Shown: piece by piece, positions 45,570 to 52,522 of the stretch
Position numbering within the stretch: the first letter of the stretch is position 1
How the letters are laid out: each line of letters starts with the position of its first letter
Program-made: the position numbers and the translations under genes
Assembly: GCF_022440845.1 (NCBI RefSeq)
Contig: NZ_JAKNTO010000001.1
Span: forward strand, 1,364,001-1,428,000
Length of the DNA: 64,000 bases
Direction of reading: 5' to 3'
Origin: Ruminococcus sp. OA3
GTDB taxonomy: Bacteria; Bacillota; Clostridia; Lachnospirales; Lachnospiraceae
Notes under the pieces: model-generated
Told to the model about the DNA's origin: nothing
The model's database searches: none
What the model saw: the letters and a program-made list of their open reading frames with translations, nothing else

Positions 45570-46532
45570 CTATTCTCCAAACTGCTGCATTACTGTGAGT
45601 ACTGCATCTGCAAGGTGCTCCATTTCCCAGTTTCCATAGCGCTGGTCACAGGGAAGCGGAAGGATGTTGGCGGCCAGATCATATTCGACCGATTCCTCCG
45701 GCATGGTTGCAATGACATTATTCCAGTAAGTTGGAATATAGATGTGCAGAGAAGCCAGTTCTTTACGGATGGCGGGTCCGTTTCTGGTGTAAAACGGATA
45801 GGCAAACGGTCCGTCGGGAACAATATGATTCATAATGTTTTCCTGCTCCAGACGTTCGCTCAGATACCGGTAGTTGCGGCTGCGTGTACGGCGTACAGCA
45901 TCATAATCAATACCATTTAATATATTTCCTGTGATGAGTGACATGTTTTTTATGGGCTCTCTGTGAAAACTGTCCGCTGATGCCAGCATTTCAGAGTAGT
46001 GTTCAGAGGCGGTATCTTCAAAGCGGCCCAGCAGGTGTGCCATCCTGTGCTGGGACTGATCTGTCTCGGAAAGGGGAGGCAGTGTCAGGCTGCAGGAAAG
46101 ATAGGCACCGTCACTCACGCCAAAATATTTACGGCAGGAGTAAAGTGTGGGAATATTTTTCAGAGGCCTCTGGAAAAAACTCTGTGTGTTGTCGACGATG
46201 ATCCGTTCGTAACGCTGAGAAAATGCAAGAATCTGCTCATCTGATAACTGTCCGTAGTAATTGATGAGATAAAGATACTCATCATTAACGGGTTCGCATT
46301 CCAGGACAGGTGCCAGATTCCTGTCCAGATGATAGTACTGCAGGGAAAAACCTGCCCGCTCGCATGCGCTTGTCACGGAATCACAGATAAAGTAAGGGAC
46401 ATGCAGAGTCCTGCATTTTAGTGATTGAAGCAGATAGATCAGGGCAGTACGGCCCAGGTTCAATTCGTAAAGACCGGAATAATAAGGCCGGCTGTTAAAA
46501 TGCTCCAGTTCAAAATATCCGCCAATTTCCAT
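45570..46532 (-). CDS. PLP-fold (type I) aminotransferase-like protein
   Basis: A 320-aa protein, shorter than usual DegT enzymes. It has a small N-terminal part, VPYFICDSVTSACERAGF (like the PLP-phosphate region), IIVDNTQSFF (111-120, where D114 would hold the PLP ring nitrogen) and YSCRKYFGVSDGAYLSC with K135 as the candidate Schiff-base lysine. The start at 46532 has GGAGG 9 nt upstream; a longer in-frame start would lie inside the preceding gene. It is 4 nt from the GT2 gene and 3 nt from the ATP-grasp gene, so the three are one translational unit. Exact reaction unknown. Confidence 0.65.
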   Translation of the reverse strand: MEIGGYFELEHFNSRPYYSGLYELNLGRTALIYLLQSLKCRTLHVPYFICDSVTSACERAGFSLQYYHLDRNLAPVLECEPVNDEYLYLINYYGQLSDEQILAFSQRYERIIVDNTQSFFQRPLKNIPTLYSCRKYFGVSDGAYLSCSLTLPPLSETDQSQHRMAHLLGRFEDTASEHYSEMLASADSFHREPIKNMSLITGNILNGIDYDAVRRTRSRNYRYLSERLEQENIMNHIVPDGPFAYPFYTRNGPAIRKELASLHIYIPTYWNNVIATMPEESVEYDLAANILPLPCDQRYGNWEMEHLADAVLTVMQQFGE

Positions 46533-46536
46533 CGTG

Positions 46537-47472
46537 TTATTCCTCCGTATCTTTCTGGCGCACAGTATAGTGCGGCATTTTTTTAGATTCATTCAGAATA
46601 TTCATCAGGTACATGCCGATAATGCCCAGGGAGAGCAGTATAAGGCTGAATCCACAAAGCATGATCAGTATCATGGAGGTCCAGCCCTCTACGGAAGCAC
46701 CAAATATAAAGTAACGTATCAGATAGTACAATGCCAGCAGAATGCTGACTGTAAAACCCAGGATTCCGATATCCCGTACGACGAGAAGAGGAAATGCGGT
46801 ATGGTTCGTGATGTCATAGATCAGATCTTTGACGAGCCGTTTGAAAGGATAACCACTTTTACCATAAGCACGGGCATCATGACGAACCGGAACATTGATG
46901 ATCCTGTTGGAGGTCTGTACCAGCAGATTACCAATCTGCGGAAGATGTGTGTTTGTTGTCAATATGGCGTCCACAATAAACTTGCGCATCAGCCGGAAAC
47001 TTGTGATCTCCAGATTCGGATCTTTCCCGAGCATTTTGGAGGTAGCCCAGACTGAAAAACGTGTGCCCATTCTGCGGATGAAGTTATGTTTGCGGCCTTC
47101 ATATTTCGCAAGAATGACATCCACGTCATCCCGTTCATTCATCACAGAGATCATCTTCGGAAGTTCTTCCGGGGGATGCTGCAGGTCATCGTCCATTGTA
47201 ATCACAAAATCACCTTTGGCATAGGAAAATCCGCACAGCAGCGCAGGATGCTGACCAAAATTTCTGGCCATCTGTATGATCCTGACACGCCGGTCACGGC
47301 TGCGCAGCTGTTTCATGATCTGATAGGAATTGTCCCTGGAACTGTCATCGACCAGGATAAGTTCAAAGTCCTCATGGAGTGTATCTTCAAACACATTCCG
47401 CAGACGTGTATATAACTCTTCAAGGGTATGTTCCGAATTATAGACAGGAACAACCACAGAATATAAACTCAT
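46537..47472 (-). CDS. ArnC/GtrB-like polyprenyl-phosphate glycosyltransferase
   Basis: A 311-aa GT2 enzyme with the ArnC layout: YSVVVPVYNSEHTLEELYTR, DDSSRDNSYQIM, ARNFGQHPALLCGFS (69-83), GDFVITMDDDLQHPPEELP (86-104) and two C-terminal helices (about 228-252 and 265-287), then a basic tail. Such proteins put a sugar on undecaprenyl phosphate in the membrane. First gene of the minus-strand operon that starts at the promoter at 47540-47568. An SMR-like pair of small carriers starts divergently 180 nt away, as in systems that flip the lipid-linked sugar. Confidence 0.88.
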   Translation of the reverse strand: MSLYSVVVPVYNSEHTLEELYTRLRNVFEDTLHEDFELILVDDSSRDNSYQIMKQLRSRDRRVRIIQMARNFGQHPALLCGFSYAKGDFVITMDDDLQHPPEELPKMISVMNERDDVDVILAKYEGRKHNFIRRMGTRFSVWATSKMLGKDPNLEITSFRLMRKFIVDAILTTNTHLPQIGNLLVQTSNRIINVPVRHDARAYGKSGYPFKRLVKDLIYDITNHTAFPLLVVRDIGILGFTVSILLALYYLIRYFIFGASVEGWTSMILIMLCGFSLILLSLGIIGMYLMNILNESKKMPHYTVRQKDTEE

Positions 47473-47539
47473 GTTATGTCTCCTTTGTTTCTATTTTTGT
47501 ATCTCACGGTTCAGTCATACAGTCATGTTGACTCCCTTT

Positions 47540-47568
47540 ATCATAGCATTATAAAAAGTTCATTTCAA
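47540..47568 (-). promoter_or_regulatory. promoter of the minus-strand ArnC-like operon
   Basis: On the minus strand TTGAAA (47568-47563), 17 nt, TATGAT (47545-47540). The -35 lies within the left arm of the dyad at 47564-47592. Confidence 0.55.
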
Positions 47569-47592
47569 CTGATATCTGGGATATTAGTTGAA
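47564..47592. promoter_or_regulatory. 12-bp-arm dyad spanning both divergent -35 boxes
   Basis: TTCAACTGATAT (47564-47575) and ATATTAGTTGAA (47581-47592) are complementary at 11 of 12 positions with a 5-nt spacer. The outer ends contain the minus-strand TTGAAA and the plus-strand TTGAAG. One bound dimer could control both promoters. Confidence 0.6.
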
Positions 47593-47616
47593 GCCTCAGA
47601 GGAATCGTGATATAAT
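47588..47616 (+). promoter_or_regulatory. extended -10 promoter of the plus-strand island operon
   Basis: TTGAAG at 47588-47593, 17 nt, perfect TATAAT at 47611-47616 with TGA before it. It reads into the small transporter gene at 47653. Confidence 0.75.
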
Positions 47617-47652
47617 CAATTAGTTTTAGGAAATTATAAATCAGGAGAAATT

Positions 47653-48003
47653 ATGGGAAAAACAAAGGATTACGTACAGCTGCACCTGAATATCCTGCTG
47701 TTTTCTTTGACAGGGATTTTTTCGAAGATGGCATCGATCCAATATAATAAGGAAGGACTTTCCTCAGTCTGGCTTTACGTATTTCTGTTTTTAATGATCG
47801 CTGACTGTGGGATCTATGCGATAGCCTGGCAGAAGGTGATAAAAAAGTTTACACTGACGACAGCATACGCGAATAAAAGCGTGTATCTGATCTGGTCACA
47901 GGTCTGGGCGGTGCTGATATTCAGGGAAAACCTGACGGTGAACAATATCATCGGTATGCTGATCGTATTTATCGGAGTGATGGTGGTGCAGAGATATGAA
48001 TAG
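47653..48003 (+). CDS. small four-helix EamA/SMR-like transporter subunit 1
   Basis: A 116-aa protein with four hydrophobic helices, the size of SMR proteins and of ArnE/ArnF subunits. The last part, SVYLIWSQVWAVLIFRENLT followed by NIIGMLIVFIGVMVV, is the typical EamA-half end (E before the last helix). It overlaps the next gene by 8 nt, and the two together make an eight-helix carrier. ArnE/ArnF flip undecaprenyl-phosphate-linked amino sugar; a similar role beside the divergent ArnC-like gene is inferred. Confidence 0.78.
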   Translation: MGKTKDYVQLHLNILLFSLTGIFSKMASIQYNKEGLSSVWLYVFLFLMIADCGIYAIAWQKVIKKFTLTTAYANKSVYLIWSQVWAVLIFRENLTVNNIIGMLIVFIGVMVVQRYE

Positions 48004-48334
48004 AATGTATATGCTGCTGATGTTTGCGGGGACGTTTTTTACGGCTTTTTCGCAGATACTGCTGAAACAAAGTGCTGGGAAGACATACCGGCATCCAATA
48101 TTTGAATACCTGAACTGGCGGGTCATGTTGGCTTACGGCCTGTTTTTTGGCGTACTGCTGCTCAACACCTATGCCTATACCAGAGTGGACATGAAGTACG
48201 GAGCCGTGATCGACTCCTTTGCTTACGTGTTCGTTCTGCTGATGTCCTGGCTGATCCTGAAAGAAAAGATTACGAAGGGAAAACTGATCGGGAACCTGAT
48301 CATTATAGCGGGAATTATCATCTATACGATTTAG
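47996..48334 (+). CDS. small four-helix EamA/SMR-like transporter subunit 2
   Basis: A 112-aa four-helix protein. It has the SMR-type start MLLMFAGTFFTAFSQILLKQ (a G-Q-LLK pattern) and ends MSWLILKEKITKGKLIGNLI then IIAGIIIYTI. It starts within the last codons of the first subunit gene, indicating fixed stoichiometry and a heterodimer. Drug export by an SMR pair is an alternative, but the surrounding genes make a lipid-linked sugar flippase more likely. Confidence 0.78.
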   Translation: MNRMYMLLMFAGTFFTAFSQILLKQSAGKTYRHPIFEYLNWRVMLAYGLFFGVLLLNTYAYTRVDMKYGAVIDSFAYVFVLLMSWLILKEKITKGKLIGNLIIIAGIIIYTI

Positions 48335-48357
48335 ACGGAACAAACCGGAGGATACCT

Positions 48358-49494
48358 ATGATAGAATTTAACAGGGCCCCTTATGTCGGGACCGAGACAC
48401 AATATATGCAAAAAGCAATTGAAAACGGAAAACTCTGCGGAGATGGTCCGTTCACCACAGAATGCTCTGACTGGATGAAAAAGCATTACCATACAAAAGA
48501 AGTGCTGCTTACGACATCTTGTACGCATGCGCTGGAGATGGCAGCTTACCTGGCGGACATTCAGCCGGGGGACGAAGTGATCATGCCGTCCTATACGTTT
48601 GTATCGACGGCCGATGCGTTCGTGCTGCGGGGAGCCAGACTCGTGTTCGTGGATATCCGGCCGGATACCATGAATATTGATGAAAATAAGATCGAAGCGG
48701 CGGTTACGGAGAAGACAAAGGCAATTGTGCCGGTACATTATGCAGGCGTGGCGTGTGCGATGGATGAGATCCTGGAAATTGCGGAAAAATATCATCTGAA
48801 GGTGATCGAGGATGCTGCGCAGGGAGTCCATGCTGCCTATAAGGGGCGCGCCCTTGGAACGATCGGTGATTTCGGCTGTTACAGTTTTCACGAGACGAAA
48901 AATTACACGATGGGGGAAGGAGGTGCACTGCTGTTTCAGGATGAAACGTATCTTGAAAAGGCAGAGATCCTGAGGGAAAAGGGAACAAACCGCAGCAAAT
49001 TCTTCCGCGGGCAGATTGACAAGTATACCTGGGTAGGCTACGGGTCTTCTTATCTGCCGAGTGATATGAATGCGGCGTATCTGTATGCCCAGCTGGAAGC
49101 GGCAGATGTGATCAACGAAAAAAGGCATGCGCTCTACGATTTTTATCATAAAAATCTGGAAGAGCTGGAGAATGCAGGCTATATTGAACGGCCGTTTGTT
49201 CCGGATTATGCCGTACATAATGCCCATATGTATTATCTGAAAGTTCAGAATGAACCTGTACGTCGGGCACTGATTCAGAATCTCAAAGAGCAGGGAATAT
49301 TAAGCGTTTTCCACTATGTGCCGCTTCACACCTCTCCTGCAGGACAGAAATACGGACGATTCTGCGGTGAGGATACCTATACGACGAAGGAGAGCGAACG
49401 GCTGATGCGGCTGCCTATGTTTTATAACCTGTCCGTGGATGAAGCGGCACAGGTCGTGGAAGCGATCCGGAAATTTTTCCAAGAAACCAGATAA
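48358..49494 (+). CDS. wecE: dTDP-4-amino-4,6-dideoxygalactose transaminase (WecE/RffA type)
   Basis: A 378-aa PLP enzyme that matches WecE over the full length: GKLCGDGPFT (24-33), PGDEVIMPSYTFVSTADAF (70-88), VFVDIRPDTMNIDE (97-110), EDAAQGV with D152 and SFHETKNYTMGEGGA with the PLP lysine K181. WecE aminates dTDP-4-keto-6-deoxyglucose, the RmlB product, giving dTDP-4-amino-4,6-dideoxygalactose. RmlB at 30001 can supply the substrate, so this gene branches off the rhamnose pathway. It is 24 nt after the SMR-like pair. Confidence 0.92.
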   Translation: MIEFNRAPYVGTETQYMQKAIENGKLCGDGPFTTECSDWMKKHYHTKEVLLTTSCTHALEMAAYLADIQPGDEVIMPSYTFVSTADAFVLRGARLVFVDIRPDTMNIDENKIEAAVTEKTKAIVPVHYAGVACAMDEILEIAEKYHLKVIEDAAQGVHAAYKGRALGTIGDFGCYSFHETKNYTMGEGGALLFQDETYLEKAEILREKGTNRSKFFRGQIDKYTWVGYGSSYLPSDMNAAYLYAQLEAADVINEKRHALYDFYHKNLEELENAGYIERPFVPDYAVHNAHMYYLKVQNEPVRRALIQNLKEQGILSVFHYVPLHTSPAGQKYGRFCGEDTYTTKESERLMRLPMFYNLSVDEAAQVVEAIRKFFQETR

Positions 49495-49507
49495 AGGAGT
49501 ATACGGC

Positions 49508-51319
49508 ATGGGCCAGTGGATGAATTATTTAAAGAAAATACGGCCTTATAACATACAAAAAGGATTCCGGTACCTGAAGCACTATGGTGTAAAAGAATTC
49601 ATGGTGCGCCTTTCAGAACGGATGGAGCCGGAAGAGGTTCCATACGGGCCATGGTTTGAGAAGCACAGGATTGGTCCGGAGGAGCTGAAAAAGCAGAGGG
49701 GGACCAGGTGGAAAAAGGAAAAGCCGCTGATCAGCGTTGTCGTGCCGGCTTATCGGACTCCCAGGCTCTTTCTGGAACAGATGATGGATTCTGTCAGAGC
49801 ACAGTCCTATGACAACTGGGAACTGTGCATCGCAAACGGAAGTCCGGGGGATGAAGAAATGCGGACGGTGCTGGAACATTATCAGAAACTGGATGCGAGA
49901 ATCCGGGTATGCAGTCTGGAAAAAAATCTCGGAATCGCAGAGAACACCAATGCGGCATTTGCCATGGCCTCGGGAGATTTTATTGGTCTGCTGGACCACG
50001 ATGATCTGCTTGCACCTGATGCTCTGTATGAGATCGCGAAAGCGATCACAGAGTCTGAGGATACCGATGTAATCTATACGGACGAGGATAAGGTAACGAC
50101 AGATCTGACAGAACACTTTCAGCCTCACTTCAAACCGGATTTCAGCATCGACCTGCTGCGCTCCAATAACTATATCACACATTTTTTTGTAGTGAGAAGA
50201 GCGATCGTGGAGGAAGCCGGCGGATTTCGGAAAGAATATGACGGAGCACAGGATTATGATTTTATTTTCCGGTGTACGGAAGCAGCGCGCAGAATCTGCC
50301 ACGTGCCGAAGGTGCTCTATCACTGGAGAACGCACAGAGCTTCAACTGCGGACAACCCCGCAAGCAAAATGTATGCATTCGACGCCGGAAAACGTGCAAT
50401 CGAAGGGAATCTGAGACGCTGCGGGGCAGAAGGAAGTGTAACGCATACGATGGACCTTGGATTTTACCGCGTCACGTATGCGGTAAATGATCAGCCACTG
50501 GTCTCTGTCATCATTCCAAATAAAGATAATGCGGCAGTATTGAAAAAATGTCTGGATTCGGTCAGAAAAAAAACATCATATACGAATTATGAAATTATAA
50601 TTGCAGAGAATAACAGTGTGGAGCAGGAGACATTTTCCTATTACCAGGAACTTGAAAAGGAACGGGATGTTAAAATTGTTACATGGGAGGGGGAATTCAA
50701 CTATTCCGCCATCAATAATTTTGCAGTCAGGGCATCTTCCGGTGATTATCTGCTGTTCCTTAACAATGACGTCGAGGTGATCTCAGACTGCTGGATGCAG
50801 GAACTGCTCGGTAACTGTCAGAGAGAAGAGGTGGGCATCACGGGTGCGAAGCTTTATTATCCGGATGATACCATCCAGCACGCCGGGACCGTCATTGGAA
50901 TCGGAGGTATTGCGGGTCACGCGTTCCTGAACATGCCGCGTTCACGTACCGGTTATATGCATAAGGCATCAATACAGCTCAATGTGAGCGCCGTGACGGC
51001 TGCCTGTATGATGATGAAGAGAAACGTGTTTGAACGGCTTGGAGGTTTTGAGGAGCAGCTCACCGTAGCATTCAATGACGTGGATCTGTGTCTTCGGACG
51101 GTCAAAGCCGGATATCTGATCGTCTATGATCCGTGGGTCGAGCTTTACCATTATGAGTCAAAATCCCGGGGTGCCGAGGACAGTGAGGAAAAAGTAAGAC
51201 GTTTCCAGAATGAAATAGAGTTTATGAGAAACCGATGGAGTCATCTTCTAAAGACGGGGGACCCTTACTATAATAAAAACCTGACGCTTTCCAAATGGAA
51301 TTATTCACTGAGGGCATGA
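49508..51319 (+). CDS. tandem GT2 glycosyltransferase (copy C, lacks most of the N-terminal beta domain)
   Basis: A 603-aa third paralogue of the proteins at 36982 and 39505. The first GT2 starts near 74 (ISVVVPAYRTPRLFLEQMM) with LLDHDDLLAPDAL, the second near 331 (VSVIIPNKDNAAVLKKCL) with LFLNNDVEVI. The end has YHYESKSRGAEDSEEKV and GDPYYNKNLTLSKWNYSL. The ATG at 49508 follows AAAGGAG; the in-frame ATG at 49439 lies in the wecE coding region. It lacks the 200-residue N-terminal modules of copies A and B, so its acceptor or membrane contact may differ. Confidence 0.87.
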   Translation: MGQWMNYLKKIRPYNIQKGFRYLKHYGVKEFMVRLSERMEPEEVPYGPWFEKHRIGPEELKKQRGTRWKKEKPLISVVVPAYRTPRLFLEQMMDSVRAQSYDNWELCIANGSPGDEEMRTVLEHYQKLDARIRVCSLEKNLGIAENTNAAFAMASGDFIGLLDHDDLLAPDALYEIAKAITESEDTDVIYTDEDKVTTDLTEHFQPHFKPDFSIDLLRSNNYITHFFVVRRAIVEEAGGFRKEYDGAQDYDFIFRCTEAARRICHVPKVLYHWRTHRASTADNPASKMYAFDAGKRAIEGNLRRCGAEGSVTHTMDLGFYRVTYAVNDQPLVSVIIPNKDNAAVLKKCLDSVRKKTSYTNYEIIIAENNSVEQETFSYYQELEKERDVKIVTWEGEFNYSAINNFAVRASSGDYLLFLNNDVEVISDCWMQELLGNCQREEVGITGAKLYYPDDTIQHAGTVIGIGGIAGHAFLNMPRSRTGYMHKASIQLNVSAVTAACMMMKRNVFERLGGFEEQLTVAFNDVDLCLRTVKAGYLIVYDPWVELYHYESKSRGAEDSEEKVRRFQNEIEFMRNRWSHLLKTGDPYYNKNLTLSKWNYSLRA

Positions 51320-51361
51320 GCGGGACAGGCAAAAATACAGGGGCATGGCTGAAGGAGAGTT

Positions 51362-51473
51362 TTCAACCATGTCTGATAAAAGCCGCAGTAAATGTGGCAG
51401 GGGAGGTAAGGTTGAAAGAAAACGTTCACCCATCCCTGATAAAGGCCGCAGTAAATGCGGCAGGGGAGGTAAG
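51362..51473 (+). repeat. 63-nt tandem repeat duplicating a hairpin and ribosome site
   Basis: The segments 51362-51410 and 51425-51473 are identical at 44 of 49 positions with a period of 63 nt. Each holds a hairpin (GCCGCA, GTAAA, TGCGGC in the second; a U-G-tolerant variant in the first) directly followed by CAGGGGAGGTAAG. The second copy is followed by the ATG at 51475, the first by GTTG and no start. The 63-nt period keeps the reading frame (21 codons), so the region is also open from an upstream ATG at 51295. Confidence 0.85.
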
Positions 51474-51474
51474 C

Positions 51475-52449
51475 ATGCGGGAAGTTTCTGTAGTGATACC
51501 GAATTTTAACGGGATTTCATTTATAGAAACCTGTCTTTTAAGTCTTCGACAACAGACACATCCGGAGTTTGAAATTATCGTGGTTGACAATGGATCGACA
51601 GATGGAAGCCGTGAGCTGGTGGCAGAGAAATTCCCGGAGGTCAGGATCGTTGCACTTCCGGAGAATCTTGGGTTTTGCCGGGCTGTAAATGAAGGGATCC
51701 TGGCTTCTGATTCGCCATACGTGATCCTGCTGAATAATGATACGGAGACGGAGCCGGATTTTGTAAAAGAACTGTTGAATGACATCAAACACAGGAAAAA
51801 GGCATTTTCCTGTGCGGCGAAGATGCTGAATATGTATCAGCCGGAACTGATCGACGACGCCGGAAATTATTACAATGCACTCGGATGGGCTTTCGCGGCA
51901 GGGAAAGGTCAGAATGAGAAGAAATACGATACCCCGCGGCGGATCTTTGCCTCCTGCGGCGGAGCCGTCATTTACCGAAGGGAGCTTCTGGATGTAACGG
52001 GATTGTTTGACGAGGAACATTTTGCATATCTGGAGGATATGGATATCGCATACCGCGCGAATATCCTGGGCTATCAAAACTGGTTCTGTCCGAAAGCGCG
52101 TGTGTATCATGCGGGAAGCGGTACGAGCGGTTCCCGATACAATCTTTTTAAAGTGCGTTATTCTTCCAGAAATAACATTTATCTGATCTACAAAAACATG
52201 CCGTTTCTTCAGATCCTGTTGAATCTGCCGTTTCTGGCAGCGGGATTCGGCATAAAGCTTCTGTTCTTTGCACGCAAGGGGTTCGGTCGTGAGTACGCGG
52301 CGGGGATTAAAAACGGATTTTCACTGGCTGCCGCCGGTAGAAAGCAGGGCACAAAGGTAAGGTTCACCTGGGTACATCTTGGGAACTATATCTGGATTCA
52401 GTTTCAGCTCTGGATCAATATCTTAAGAAGGCTGCTGCATAAAGGTTAA
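51475..52449 (+). CDS. GT2-family glycosyltransferase (WbbL/rhamnosyltransferase-like)
   Basis: A 324-aa GT-A enzyme beginning VSVVIPNFNGISFIETCL, with VDNGSTDGSREL, NLGFCRAVNEGI and LLNNDTETE (metal site), then DEEHFAYLEDMDIAYRAN and a C-terminal hydrophobic helix near 255-275. I chose the ATG at 51475 because GGGGAGG lies 7 nt upstream and the GT2 fold starts at residue 4. The open frame continues upstream to an ATG at 51295 that overlaps the previous gene and would add 60 residues made largely of a 21-residue tandem repeat, so a longer form cannot be excluded. The donor is probably dTDP-rhamnose. Confidence 0.83.
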   Translation: MREVSVVIPNFNGISFIETCLLSLRQQTHPEFEIIVVDNGSTDGSRELVAEKFPEVRIVALPENLGFCRAVNEGILASDSPYVILLNNDTETEPDFVKELLNDIKHRKKAFSCAAKMLNMYQPELIDDAGNYYNALGWAFAAGKGQNEKKYDTPRRIFASCGGAVIYRRELLDVTGLFDEEHFAYLEDMDIAYRANILGYQNWFCPKARVYHAGSGTSGSRYNLFKVRYSSRNNIYLIYKNMPFLQILLNLPFLAAGFGIKLLFFARKGFGREYAAGIKNGFSLAAAGRKQGTKVRFTWVHLGNYIWIQFQLWINILRRLLHKG

Positions 52450-52460
52450 TAAAAATTTTA

Positions 52461-52489
52461 TTGCCTAATTTTGCAACTTATTGTATAGT
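52461..52489 (+). promoter_or_regulatory. candidate promoter of the intact priming transferase gene
   Basis: TTGCCT at 52461-52466, 17 nt, TATAGT at 52484-52489, in an AT-rich 73-nt gap. The start of transcription would be near 52496, leaving a leader of about 27 nt with AAGGTGAT before the TTG start at 52523. Confidence 0.5.
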
Positions 52490-52522
52490 AGTAGCGTGGA
52501 AGGGTATAAAAGGTGATCAAAA

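Noticed and set aside
51295-51474. Longer start for the GT2 gene at 51475
   Set aside because: The ATG overlaps the previous gene and lacks a ribosome site; the added 60 residues are mostly the 21-residue repeat. Kept as an open question in the findings, but not used as the annotated start.
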